Made by a program: the position numbers and the translations under genes
Notes under the pieces: generated by a model
Databases searched by the model: none
What the model was told of the DNA's origin: nothing
What the model saw: only the letters and a program-made list of their open reading frames with translations
In this document: in pieces, positions 34,541-41,696 of the stretch
How positions within the stretch are numbered: the first letter of the stretch is position 1
Layout of the letters: each line of letters opens with the position of its first letter
From: Staphylococcus roterodami
GTDB taxonomy: Bacteria; Bacillota; Bacilli; Staphylococcales; Staphylococcaceae
Direction: 5' to 3'
DNA: 64,000 nucleotides
Assembly (NCBI GenBank): GCA_022493055.1
Contig: CP092781.1
Span: forward strand, 1,240,001 to 1,304,000

Positions 34541-34612
34541 TGGGCAACTTTTTAAGGTGTAAAATATTCCTTTTGTTATGATTGGGCAACTTTTGGTCAA
34601 GTTTTGGTCAAG
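34541..34612. repeat. Short direct repeats resembling recombinase arm sites
   Basis: TGGGCAACTTTT occurs at 34541-34552 and again at 34583-34594; TTTTGGTCAAG is repeated exactly in tandem at 34591-34601 and 34602-34612. Closely spaced imperfect repeats of this kind are common at the 3' end of tyrosine integrase genes and att sites in staphylococcal phages and islands. Here they mark the exact point where the core genome gives way to the accessory island. No integrase is present. Confidence 0.4.
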
Positions 34613-34703
34613 TAAGTATTTTATGTATTTATTTTTTTAAAGCTGGGGAAGACCATTTTATATTTTAGTTCACATGAATTTTAATATATTTGGAGGTGAT
34701 GAG

Positions 34704-34801
34704 ATGAGGCGATAAAAGAACGTCGCGAAAACGTTGAGTATTACTTGAAAATAGCCACATTCATATTACTTCTCATCGAATTCATTTGCAGAACGTTCTA
34801 A
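34704..34801 (+). pseudogene. Short hydrophobic peptide, start out of frame with body
   Basis: A strong site (GGAGGTGATG) leads into ATG 34704, but that frame stops after three codons. One frame away (34709-34801) lies a 30-codon hydrophobic reading: AIKERRENVEYYLKIAT then FILLLIEFICRTF. It has no start codon of its own. The pattern (charged start, one membrane helix) matches the intact peptides at 34857 and 35658 and the equally broken one at 35500. It is read as a frameshifted member of the same family; toxin-like function is only a guess. Confidence 0.4.
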
Positions 34802-34856
34802 GATAAGACCCCGAAAAGAGGGACCTTACTACTCATTATTAAGGGGGGAATACTAT

Positions 34857-34940
34857 ATGAATAGAGAAACAAAACAAAATATATCTTTTTGTTTATCGAT
34901 CGCTATTTTCATTTTAGTTATACTACTATTGATATTCTAA
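34857..34940 (+). CDS. 27-residue hydrophobic peptide
   Basis: ATG 34857 is preceded by AAGGGGGG eight bases upstream, an excellent site. The product begins MNRETKQNISF and is otherwise one membrane helix (LSIAIFILVILLLIF). A GGACC/GACCCC-type small hairpin lies upstream at about 34807-34825. It sits 30 bases ahead of an HTH gene. Size and design resemble type I toxin or other small membrane peptides; I do not recognise a named family. No antisense RNA can be shown from sequence alone. Confidence 0.5.
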   Translation: MNRETKQNISFCLSIAIFILVILLLIF

Positions 34941-34969
34941 AAAATTAAAAATTTCGCCTCATCTAATTT

Positions 34970-35167
34970 ATGAATTGCTATGATGAAATATTCAATACAA
35001 TCAAAGAATTGATAGAAAACAAAGAGATATCGAGTTATCAAATTAATAAAAATACTGGGATAAGTTACGGTAATATTAATGCTATGCGCCGTGGAGAAAG
35101 AAGAATAGAAAATTTAAGCTTAAAGAATGCAAAAATCTTATATGAATATGCGAAAAAGGTATTATAA
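34970..35167 (+). CDS. Small Xre-like HTH protein (paralogue 1)
   Basis: A 65-residue protein consisting of just a helix-turn-helix: KEISSYQINKNTGISYGNIN followed by RRGERRIENLSLKNAKILYEY. It is one of four paralogues in 3 kb (also 35774, 36281, 37541). There is no Shine-Dalgarno sequence before ATG 34970 (the upstream bases are TCGCCTCATCTAATTT), so it may be leaderless or coupled to the hydrophobic peptide just upstream. Regulator of the adjacent peptide genes is a reasonable inference, not shown. Confidence 0.6.
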   Translation: MNCYDEIFNTIKELIENKEISSYQINKNTGISYGNINAMRRGERRIENLSLKNAKILYEYAKKVL

Positions 35168-35499
35168 TATAAGCATTGATTTCAATAGGCATACAATAAC
35201 TGCCCAAACTAGTGACTGAGAGGGTGCTTTTATAGTATTAAAAGTTTTCTAAAAGTGAAAGAAATCATGTTTAGTAATTTACTTATGTTTTACAAAATAG
35301 TATAATACTTTTATATAATGTATAGAGCTTCAGTATACCTTTTGAGTATATATGGAGTTCTTTCTTTTTATACAACATGTATATGTATAAATGGAAATGT
35401 TTAATACATTACATAAAAACCTTGGATATGGGAATTCAAACATATCACATACCCCAATTTGTGGAATGTTAAATAACTATAAAGAGGAAAGGAGAAAAA
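35168..35499. other. AT-rich intergenic stretch
   Basis: 332 bases without a supportable gene. There are promoter-like TATAAT and TATATAAT sequences around 35290-35320 and no clear hairpin. It probably holds the promoter for the peptide/HTH module that follows. Confidence 0.4.
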
Positions 35500-35606
35500 A
35501 TGATAAGAATGGTTAAAGAAAAAGAACGAATAGCAAAATTAAATTTCGAATAGCTGTGACGAGCATAATAATTCAAGTACTTAATTTTATCAAATCGTTC
35601 TTTTAA
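35500..35606 (+). pseudogene. Short hydrophobic peptide split by a -1 frame change
   Basis: AAAGGAG leads into ATG 35500, giving MIRMVKEKERIAKLNFE and a stop at 35551. The -1 frame is open from 35517 to 35606 and reads FRIAVTSIII then QVLNFIKSFF, a membrane helix. Joined, the product resembles the broken peptide at 34704 (charged KER segment, then a helix ending FI..F). At the switch point the frame-0 codons TTA AAT TTC contain A AAT TTC, which fits the X XXY YYZ slippery pattern. A simple indel is the duller explanation. Confidence 0.35.
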
Positions 35607-35608
35607 AA

Positions 35609-35633
35609 GGGTAAAGGGAGGAAGCCCTTTACC
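35609..35633 (+). other. Hairpin before second short peptide
   Basis: GGTAAAGGG pairs with CCCTTTACC with a short loop and no T-run. It lies between the split peptide and the intact peptide at 35658, at the same relative place as a smaller hairpin in the first module. Confidence 0.5.
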
Positions 35634-35657
35634 ACATTAAATTGGGAGGTAGTATTT

Positions 35658-35747
35658 ATGACAAGAGAATTAAGGAAAAAATTAACTCTCTATCTTAACA
35701 TTGTAACTTTAATATTATTTATTATTAATTTAACTAGAAAAAAATAA
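35658..35747 (+). CDS. 29-residue hydrophobic peptide
   Basis: GGGAGGT precedes ATG 35658. The product is MTRELRKKLTLYLNIV followed by TLILFIINLTRKK: basic ends around one membrane helix. It is the counterpart of the peptide at 34857 (both begin M-x-R-E). It precedes HTH paralogue 2 by 26 bases. Function unknown; a small membrane toxin or signalling peptide is possible. Confidence 0.5.
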   Translation: MTRELRKKLTLYLNIVTLILFIINLTRKK

Positions 35748-35773
35748 ACTATTCTTTCATATTTACAAAAATT

Positions 35774-35986
35774 ATGAACCAGTTTAAAGAAATTTATAAT
35801 ACAATAGAAAAATTACTAAATGATAAATCAATATCTAATTATAGAATTAATCAAGATACTGGTGTTTCATATGGTGGTATAAGTGAATTAAGAAGCGGGA
35901 AAAGAAAAGTGGAAAATTTAACTTTAGAAACAGCGGAAAAACTCTATAATTACCAAAAACATTTAGAAATAATGATTGAAGATTAA
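35774..35986 (+). CDS. Small Xre-like HTH protein (paralogue 2)
   Basis: 70 residues: SISNYRINQDTGVSYGGISE forms the HTH, and RSGKRKVENLTLETAEKLYNY follows, closely matching paralogue 1 across its whole length. As with paralogue 1 there is no ribosome-binding site before the ATG (upstream CATATTTACAAAAATT). It repeats the same peptide-then-HTH order, which argues that the arrangement is functional or was copied as a unit. Confidence 0.6.
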   Translation: MNQFKEIYNTIEKLLNDKSISNYRINQDTGVSYGGISELRSGKRKVENLTLETAEKLYNYQKHLEIMIED

Positions 35987-36280
35987 AATAAGGACATATC
36001 TTGTGATATATAATGGAGTGAGCTTTTAAATCATCTAATTTTAAAGTATATTAAAGATGGATAACTAAATCTGAATATAAATAAAAAGTGATCAAATAAT
36101 ATAATATAGAATAGATTGAGACAAGAAATTTTATCATTATATAATAAAAAACGCCAATACTATTAGGCATTTGTTTATAAATTAACTAGTTTGTCAATTA
36201 CAAAGAAACAATGTATTGATAAACGTAGCTACTGCATTAGAATTATTATAATTATAAATAGAAAGAGAGCGTGATTAAAA

Positions 36281-36487
36281 ATGAATGAGATTGAAACTAT
36301 TATAAGTGAAATAGAAAAGTTATTAACTAACAATACACCATATAGTATTTCAAAAAATTCAGGTGTACCACGTCAAACAGTTACAGATTTAAAGGTAGGT
36401 AAAACTGAAATAAAAGATGCTAAATTTAAAACGATAATCAAATTATATGAATATCAAAGAACATTAGAAAATAAAATAGAATGTTAA
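36281..36487 (+). CDS. Small Xre-like HTH protein (paralogue 3)
   Basis: 68 residues, the most divergent paralogue: TPYSISKNSGVPRQTVTDLK is the HTH and KVGKTEIKDAKFKTIIKLYEY the tail. A weak purine-rich site (AAAGAGAG) lies 12 bases upstream. No hydrophobic peptide is visible in the 290 bases before it. A recombinase-like repeat cluster follows at 36508. Confidence 0.55.
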   Translation: MNEIETIISEIEKLLTNNTPYSISKNSGVPRQTVTDLKVGKTEIKDAKFKTIIKLYEYQRTLENKIEC

Positions 36488-36507
36488 CAAAAATATTTTG
36501 TTAGGTT

Positions 36508-36569
36508 AGGTGGACAAGAAATTAAATTTCTAATGATTTCATGGTTGTCTGTCCACGTTTTGTCCACCT
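36508..36569. repeat. Inverted/direct GTGGACA repeats, integrase-end-like
   Basis: AGGTGGACAA (36508-36517) is the exact inverse of TTGTCCACCT (36560-36569), and a third GTCCAC copy lies at 36551. Between them is the palindrome GAAATTAAATTTC (36518-36530). Such GTGGACA repeats resemble tyrosine-recombinase arm sites; it may be an att footprint or a terminator-like relic. No recombinase gene remains. The AT-rich bases to 37020 contain no gene I can support. Confidence 0.4.
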
Positions 36570-37034
36570 CAATAAGATAATCTCTTAGTTTTAGAAATTG
36601 TACATGGTTAAATAATCAAAAATGCATATTATGAAATTATCATTGCCATTAAATCTTGAATAATCTTTAAGTGATGATATTAAAGGTTTAACACAATAAA
36701 TAAATTAGCTTTAATGTTGTATTCTATACTGAACATATTTAGTAATAACGTATATTATTTTTTATTGTTCGCTTTTTATTATCACTATATTAGATGGTGT
36801 ATTTGACATATGTAGCAATCTATGATAATTATATTTTAATATATTTTTTATTTTATGATTATAAAATTAATAGAGTTGAAATCGTACTTTATTTCGTGAA
36901 AGTATTTTTAATACGTTTATTTGGAAACATTTTTTATCATAAATATAATAGGTAAATGTTTTTTAACAAACTTATTTCTTCGAGTGAAAAATCGCGTGGT
37001 AAACATAATTTACATAAATTATAAGGAGGTGAAA

Positions 37035-37299
37035 ATGGTGGAGGAAGTTAAAACGATAAAATAATTCGAATATTTTGATTTCAATTCGGATAAAACTGTT
37101 GAATTTCCAAACTAATAAGAATGTGAGGTTTGAATTAATACGAGGTCATATTCTTGGAATAAAAAATTACTTTCTCACCATTAGTAAAATGAAGATGACT
37201 ATTAAAGTACGCAAAACAAATAAAAAAGAGAAAATAGAATTTTTAATAGGGACATTTATAATTTTGTTAGTAATATTAGGATTCAAAATTATGAAATAA
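37035..37299 (+). pseudogene. Degenerate third hydrophobic-peptide module
   Basis: A perfect site (AAGGAGGTG) leads into ATG 37035, which yields only MVEEVKTIK before a stop. From 37060 a different frame stays open to 37299; its last 34-36 codons (ATGs at 37189 and 37195) read MTIKVRKTNKKEKIEF then LIGTFIILLVILGFKIMK, a charged start plus one helix like the other small peptides. The internal starts have no good site. It precedes HTH paralogue 4. Confidence 0.3.
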
Positions 37300-37540
37300 A
37301 TGGATGGTTTTCGAGTAGTCTATTTGATTCCGGAAAAATTAAAGTCTATAGATAACGTAGTATCTCAAATTTAAAAGACCACTTGAGTTAGTAGCTTTAA
37401 TATTTATAGAATCAAGTTTAATAAAAATACATAAAAGGTTTAACTATTGTAATCGCTGAAAAATTCAATGGATACCAAATATTGAATTTTAGAAAAGGTG
37501 TAAAGTATACAAGGTAAATTGGTTGTCTTTGACAGAGTAA

Positions 37541-37768
37541 TTGATGATGAAAAGTCCTTGTAAAGGTATGGAGATGAAGAAAGTGTCAGAATACAAGAAG
37601 AAGTTAATGGAATTAATCGAAAGTAAAATAACAGGATATGAAATTTCTAAAAATACTGGAGTTTCTCAATATGTACTTTCACAATTAAGGCAGGGCAAAC
37701 GCGAAGTAGATAATCTAACCTTGAATACAACAGAAAAATTATATGAATATGCTAATAAAGTTTTGTAA
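37541..37768 (+). CDS. Small Xre-like HTH protein (paralogue 4)
   Basis: The HTH is KITGYEISKNTGVSQYVLSQ with the tail RQGKREVDNLTLNTTEKLYEY, as in paralogues 1 and 2. The reading is open from 37541 (75 residues), but ATG 37568 or 37574 is more likely since AAAGG lies before them and the paralogues align from KKVSEYKKKL on. Bases 37300-37540 upstream contain no other supportable gene. Confidence 0.55.
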   Translation: MMMKSPCKGMEMKKVSEYKKKLMELIESKITGYEISKNTGVSQYVLSQLRQGKREVDNLTLNTTEKLYEYANKVL

Positions 37769-37859
37769 TATAACTACTGCCTGAATTAATAAAGTTATGT
37801 TTTTTGATTTTACTATTAATAAAATCAGATGTTAAATGAACATTTAAATAATTAAAATA

Positions 37860-37982
37860 CAAAAATAGTAGATCCAATTGAAAAGGCATACTAAAAAATA
37901 TGGTGATGAAACTACTTATGGCAAAATTCATTATTCCAAAACTGATTTTCAAATAGTACCATTTGTAAGTAAGGAGAAGTAA
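37860..37982 (+). pseudogene. Cassette 1: relic of Ntox50-like toxin tail
   Basis: The frame from 37899 ends YGKIHYSKTDFQIVPF, a degraded copy of the Ntox50 C-terminal signature (HYSKTGxHIVP). The preceding piece IVDPIEKAY is in another frame, so a frameshift lies near 37890. Nothing of the phage carrier remains. It is kept only as the leader of the immunity gene at 37984. Confidence 0.55.
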
Positions 37983-37983
37983 A

Positions 37984-38178
37984 ATGTTAATCAAAGATGT
38001 ATATCGTAAAAATGTTATAGTTACACTAAAAAATGATGAAAAATTAAAAGGTTTTGTTATAGATTATGAAAATCCGTTAGAAAGTGATTCTGGAAACTAT
38101 TGCATGGATTTAGAAACAGAATTAGGTTTTTATTCTATTGATGAATCAGATATAAAGACGATAACATTAATTAATTAA
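37984..38178 (+). CDS. Putative Ntox50 immunity protein, Sm-like (copy 1)
   Basis: 64 residues with good AAGGAG. Pattern: VIVTLKNDEKLKGFVIDYEN, acidic SDSGN, then LGFYSIDESDIKTI. The alternating beta pattern and closing strand suggest a small Sm/SH3-like barrel. Three paralogues (38677, 41238, 41693) each directly follow an Ntox50-type toxin or relic, which is the basis for calling it immunity. The reading frame is intact even though its toxin is destroyed. Confidence 0.6.
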   Translation: MLIKDVYRKNVIVTLKNDEKLKGFVIDYENPLESDSGNYCMDLETELGFYSIDESDIKTITLIN

Positions 38179-38182
38179 TTAA

Positions 38183-38220
38183 AGTATCCTTTCTACACAG
38201 GTAAAAAGAGGTGCTATTTT
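38183..38220 (+). terminator. Cassette-end hairpin 1 (mutated)
   Basis: GTATCCTTTC...AAGAGGTGCTATTTT is the same element as the other cassette ends, with a base change that weakens the stem (GTATC for GCATC). Confidence 0.55.
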
Positions 38221-38277
38221 ATTATACTTTTTTATTGAAAATAATTTATCTAAAAGTACTTGGTGGAGAATAGCTAA

Positions 38278-38677
38278 TATAAATACGTTGGCAAAATAGA
38301 TAGTAAAACATCTAAATTATGTCATTCACTCAACGGCAAAATATTTAAAGTTAAAGATATGATACCAGGTGTGAATGCGCCGTATATTCATCCTTGTGTA
38401 GAAGTAAAAGAAGCAATAATAAATAATTATTTATTTATTACCAAGTTATACTACTGTATCAATTCAAAAACTTAATGAATTATTAACAGACAAAGTAGGG
38501 GTGGGTGAAATTTTATTATTAAGAGGTAAGTTTGATCAAAAAGAGATAATAGATTTTGAATTTGTAATTGGAAAATCATTTGTAGAAGGTAATTATATAG
38601 ATAGAACTTTTGGAAAAGTACATTATTCTAGAACAGGAACACATGTGGTTCCATATGTTAAAAAGGAGGTTGAATAA
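38278..38677 (+). pseudogene. Cassette 2: MuF stub fused to Ntox50-like toxin, broken
   Basis: The frame reads KIDSKTSKLCHSLNG, then KVKDMIPGVNAP, the C-terminal part of a phage MuF/SPP1 gp7-type head protein. A deletion and frameshift follow, then the second half of an Ntox50-like domain (IIDFEFVIGKSFVEG and KVHYSRTGTHVVPY) ending in a stop that overlaps the next ATG. The first half, including the KQ..H region, is gone. There is no start codon with a ribosome site. Upstream, GGTGGAGAATAGC is shared with cassette 6. Confidence 0.65.
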
Positions 38678-38874
38678 TGAGAATAGCAAGGGCCTATGGT
38701 CATAAAGTTAAAGTAATTTTAAAAGATAATAATAATATGGTTGGAAATGTCATTAATTTTGAAAACCCAATCGAAAGTGATACTGGGAATTTCGTAATGG
38801 ATTTAGAGACCTCAATGGGTATATATTCTATAGATGATTCTGAAATTAAAGACATACAAATAATTACAAAATAG
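38677..38874 (+). CDS. Putative Ntox50 immunity protein, Sm-like (copy 2)
   Basis: 65 residues, ATG overlapping the toxin stop (TAATG) with AAGGAGG inside the toxin end. KVKVILKDNNNMVGNVINFEN, then SDTGNFVMDLETSMG and YSIDDSEIKDI align with copy 1. Coupling to the toxin frame and the intact reading support an immunity role. It is followed directly by a cassette-end hairpin. Confidence 0.6.
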   Translation: MRIARAYGHKVKVILKDNNNMVGNVINFENPIESDTGNFVMDLETSMGIYSIDDSEIKDIQIITK

Positions 38875-38914
38875 CATCCTTTCTACACAGATAAAAAGAA
38901 AGTGGTGCTATTTT
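38872..38914 (+). terminator. Cassette-end hairpin 2
   Basis: TAGCATCCTTTC pairs with GAAAGTGGTGCTA, followed by TTTT. It overlaps the stop of the immunity gene. Confidence 0.7.
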
Positions 38915-38940
38915 ACACCCAATTTTAACTATTTATTGAA

Positions 38941-39361
38941 ATATCATTCACTCAACGGAAAAGTATTTAAATTTAAAGATATGATACCAGGTGTGAATGC
39001 ACTACCTATGCATCCTTGGTGTAGAAGTACCACAGTGCCACATGAAGAAATAAGGATATAGAACTAGATATAATTACTAAAAACACCAATTTGAATAAAA
39101 ACCTAGTTAAAAGAGCTTATGAACATTTGTTTGAGAATAAATATAGTTTAGATAACGGTATTAATAATTTCTATCCAGATTATAATATCGCAGTAAGTTG
39201 GCAACGTTTAAGAGAAGGAAAAACAATAAAAAAACAAGATTTAATACTGTTGCGTCATGAGGCGCTTAAGCATTATTTGATGAATAAGTATAATTATAAC
39301 TATAGAGAAGCACATGGGATTATAGAAAAAAATACAATTTTTCTAATTATATTGAGAAATA
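38941..39361 (+). pseudogene. Cassette 3: MuF stub plus unnamed helical toxin, frameshifted twice
   Basis: The stub reads HSLNGKVFKFKDMIPGVNAL then HPWCRSTTVPHEE and stops at about 39061. The toxin is open in another frame from 39046: KNTNLNKNLVKRAYEHLFEN, SWQRLREGKTIKKQDL, RHEALKHYLMNKY. It matches the toxin of cassette 7. Near 39332 an A7 tract is one base short of what would give the expected end (EKKYNFSNYIEK and a stop at 39361); as it stands the frame runs on to 39372. So the toxin is inactivated at both ends. Confidence 0.6.
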
Positions 39362-39372
39362 GGGTGATTTGA

Positions 39373-39624
39373 TTGATTATTATGAGGAAGTTAAAAGAAG
39401 ATAATCAAGTTATTGTATATGAGTATATTCCACAAGATAAAATAGAAAAAGGGAAAGGTGAAATAACAGTAAATAAATTAGATTCAAAGGTAATTGACTA
39501 TAAATTATCAAAAGTTGAAAATGAAAAAGGTATTTTAGTTTATAGAGATAAATCATTTCATGCAATATTAAATTTTATTGATGAAAATAAATTTCCGAAT
39601 GAATATATATATGCATGGTATTAA
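39373..39624 (+). CDS. Putative immunity protein for the helical toxin (copy 1)
   Basis: 83 residues from TTG 39373, which has AGGGTG six bases upstream; the homologue at 42536 also starts with TTG at the matching place. MRKLKEDNQVIVYEYIPQDK leads an acidic, beta-rich protein ending FPNEYIYAWY (compare FPESELVAWG in the other copy). It always follows the same toxin type. The reading frame is intact. Confidence 0.55.
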   Translation: MIIMRKLKEDNQVIVYEYIPQDKIEKGKGEITVNKLDSKVIDYKLSKVENEKGILVYRDKSFHAILNFIDENKFPNEYIYAWY

Positions 39625-39667
39625 AGCATCCTTTCTACACAGATAAAGAGAAAGCGGTGCTATTTTT
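39624..39667 (+). terminator. Cassette-end hairpin 3
   Basis: AGCATCCTTTC pairs with GAAAGCGGTGCT, followed by ATTTTT. The next about 40 bases are nearly identical to those after cassette 8. Confidence 0.7.
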
Positions 39668-39679
39668 ATACACTTTTTT

Positions 39680-39707
39680 AACCTTCTAACGTGAAGGTTA
39701 TTTTTTA
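39680..39707 (+). terminator. Phage-derived AACCTTC/GAAGGTT hairpin
   Basis: AACCTTCTAACGTGAAGGTT followed by ATTTTTT. The same hairpin precedes the second scaffold-toxin cassette at 42808. The bases from here to the scaffold ATG look like phage intergenic DNA carried along as a unit. Confidence 0.7.
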
Positions 39708-39785
39708 TTGTCCAAAACGTGCTGATGACATTTTAAAAGCAAGTATGGAATATCAGTTGACAGACTATAAACGGAGGTATATCTC

Positions 39786-40381
39786 ATGAAAAATAATGAA
39801 GGTAATATTACTGATGTAACTCAGAACGAAGAGCAACTAGACAACAGTGATGAACAATCACAACAGAATGAGAAAACATTTTCTCAAGAAGAAGTATCGC
39901 AATTGATTAAAGAGCGTATAGCTAGAGAACGCAAAAAATCAGATGAACGTATTAAAGATGCCAAAGAAAACAATTATAGCAATGAAGTAGGTTATTTATT
40001 AAAAGATGGTAAAGTTACAAAAATATATGGCGATCAAAATAGTGCATCCTTTGTACCAGGGGAAAAGCAACCGAATTATTATTTAACAGTAAACCTAATA
40101 CAATTATTATGTTACATAACCATCCTGGGCACTCTAGTTTTTCTCTTACAGACTTGTATTTATTTATATTTAATAATTCTATTAAAACACTGACAATTGT
40201 TACAAATAAAGGTCAAACAAAGTACTTAACTAAGACAAAAAAATATTGCAAATCAACTTGTATTGATTGTATTAAAAAATATAATAAAAATAAGAATATA
40301 AAAAAATTCAATCATAAGGATATTGATATGATTCTAAAGAGATTATATAATAGTGGTAACATAATATATAAAGTTAGGTGA
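39786..40381 (+). pseudogene. Cassette 4: phage scaffold N-terminus fused to JAB-like domain, frameshifted
   Basis: CGGAGG precedes ATG 39786. The first 65 residues are a phage capsid-scaffold start, acidic and coiled (KTFSQEEVSQLIKERIARER). A JAB/MPN-like domain follows: YLLKDGKVTKIYGDQ, then MLHNHPGHSSFSLTDL and TIVTNKGQTKYL. Near 40062-40067 there are four As where the second copy has five (GGGGAAAAGC against GGGGAAAAAGC), which shifts the frame; the rest is open in the new frame to 40381 (ending YNSGNIIYKVR). It is non-functional as it stands. Confidence 0.65.
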
Positions 40382-40386
40382 TTAAA

Positions 40387-40509
40387 ATGTATTTTGCACA
40401 GTTAGATGGTGAAATAACTAATAAACAGTCACAAGAATTATTGGATAAAGAATACAAGAAAGCAATAGAATTAGAAAATAAGAATAAAGAACAAAAATTA
40501 GAAAAATAG
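40387..40509 (+). CDS. Putative immunity protein for the JAB-like toxin (copy 1)
   Basis: A 40-residue, highly charged helical protein: MYFAQLDGEITNKQSQELLD then lysine/glutamate repeats. AGGTGA, the stop of the toxin frame, serves as its ribosome site five bases upstream. The same kind of protein (LDGKLSKKELLRLL) follows the second JAB-like copy at 43517. Too short for firm assignment; position and recurrence are the evidence. Confidence 0.45.
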   Translation: MYFAQLDGEITNKQSQELLDKEYKKAIELENKNKEQKLEK

Positions 40510-40549
40510 CATCCTTTCTACACAAAAATATAGAAAGAGGTGCTATTTT
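40507..40549 (+). terminator. Cassette-end hairpin 4
   Basis: TAGCATCCTTTC pairs with GAAAGAGGTGCTA, followed by TTTT; it overlaps the immunity stop. Confidence 0.7.
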
Positions 40550-40564
40550 AATACATTTTTTTAA

Positions 40565-41227
40565 CTATTTACTGAAATATCAGAATCACAAAAGTTAACA
40601 TATTTAAAAGAACTTGGTGAAGATGGCGAATATAAATATGTTGCCAAAATAGATAGTAAAACATCTAAATTATGTCATTCACTTAACGGAAAAATATTTA
40701 AAGTTAAAGATATGATACCAGGTGTGAATGCGCCGCCTATGCATCCTTGGTGTAGAAGTACCACAGTGCCACATGTCGGCAATTGGCGAGACAAGTTCTT
40801 TAAAGAGCGTGAAGGTAAATATCAGGTAGAAGTAAAAGAAGCAAAATTACAGGAAAAAGCTAAAAACCAGATGAAAGAAATGATTGAAAGTGGTAAAATA
40901 AAAATAGAAATAAATTGCGAAAAACAAAATAGGCATATGTTAGGTCATCACCTATATAATGAAAATAAAAAAAGAGCTATTTTAAATAATAAGAAATTGC
41001 CTAGCTATAAAATACTTTCTATAGATCTATTGAATGAATTGTTAAGAGAAAAAATGTCAACAGGCAATCTAATATTAAGTGATGAGCGATTTGATTTGAA
41101 AGAAATTATTAATTTTAATCAAATTATTGGAAAAGTACATATCGATAATGTGTATATTGAAACCAGAAAAGGAAAAGTGCATTATTCGAAGACAGGTGCT
41201 CATATAGTACCTTATATTGATAAGTAG
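40565..41227 (+). pseudogene. Cassette 5: 5'-truncated MuF fused to intact Ntox50-like toxin
   Basis: The frame is open for 220 codons but lacks a credible start. It begins in MuF (SESQKLTYLKELGEDGEYKY), passes KVKDMIPGVNAPPMHPWCRS and WRDKFFKEREGKYQ, and then enters a complete toxin domain. Ntox50 family features: KIEINCEKQNRHMLGHHLYN, a central KIL...ELLREK helix, NFNQIIGKVHID and KVHYSKTGAHIVPY. Ntox50 is a predicted BECR-fold ribonuclease of polymorphic toxins. An internal ATG at 40712 could give 171 residues, but no ribosome site is seen. This is the best preserved toxin in the array. Confidence 0.7.
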
Positions 41228-41237
41228 GTGAAAAGTA

Positions 41238-41432
41238 TTGAGAATTGAAGATGCATATCGTAAAGATGTTATTATTACGCTTTTGAATAATGAAGAATAC
41301 GAAGGGTTTGTAACTGACTATGAAAATGAATTCGAGAGCGAAACAGGAAATCTTGTTGTAGATATACAGACTGATTTTGCTGTTTATTCGTTTGATGAAA
41401 CTGAGATAAAAAGTATTAGATTATTAAAATAA
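41238..41432 (+). CDS. Putative Ntox50 immunity protein, Sm-like (copy 3)
   Basis: 64 residues, read from TTG 41238 behind TAGGTGAAAAG. RKDVIITLLNNEEYEGFVTD, SETGNLVVDIQTDFA and YSFDETEIKSIRLLK align with copy 1 at 37984 more closely than with copies 2 and 4. It is placed 10 bases after the only complete Ntox50-like domain, so this pair is the best test case for toxin and immunity. Confidence 0.62.
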   Translation: MRIEDAYRKDVIITLLNNEEYEGFVTDYENEFESETGNLVVDIQTDFAVYSFDETEIKSIRLLK

Positions 41433-41440
41433 TTTCTGGA

Positions 41441-41484
41441 TAGCATCCTTTCTACACAGATATAAAGAAAGAGGTGCTATTTTA
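41441..41484 (+). terminator. Cassette-end hairpin 5
   Basis: TAGCATCCTTTC (41441-41452) pairs with GAAAGAGGTGCTA (41467-41479), followed by TTTT. Confidence 0.7.
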
Positions 41485-41500
41485 ATACGCTTTTTTAACT

Positions 41501-41696
41501 ATTTACTGAAATATCAGAATCACAAAAGTTAACATATTTAAAAGAACTTGGTGGAGAATAGCGAAAATAAATACGTTGTCAAAATTATAGGGAAAGACTA
41601 TATTGATGGAAAGTTAATAAATACTCAATGGGGACAGTGCATTATTCAAAATCTAGGAGCCGCATTATTCCAAATGGAAAGGATGATAAAAATTGA
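41501..41696 (+). pseudogene. Cassette 6: fragments of MuF and Ntox50-like toxin
   Basis: ISESQKLTYLKELGG (MuF) runs into GGTGGAGAATAGC, also seen in cassette 2, then stops. A piece of Ntox50 follows (KIIGKDYIDGKLINTQW), and after a one-base frame change GTVHYSKSRSRIIPNG ends at 41696. The bulk of stub and toxin is deleted. The toxin stop TGA overlaps the TTG start of the immunity gene. Confidence 0.6.

Noticed and set aside
40712..41227. A 171-residue standalone protein beginning at the internal methionine of DMIPGVN
   Set aside because: The methionine is inside the conserved MuF sequence, the frame is open far upstream in recognisable MuF sequence, and no ribosome site precedes it. It is treated as a 5'-truncated gene.
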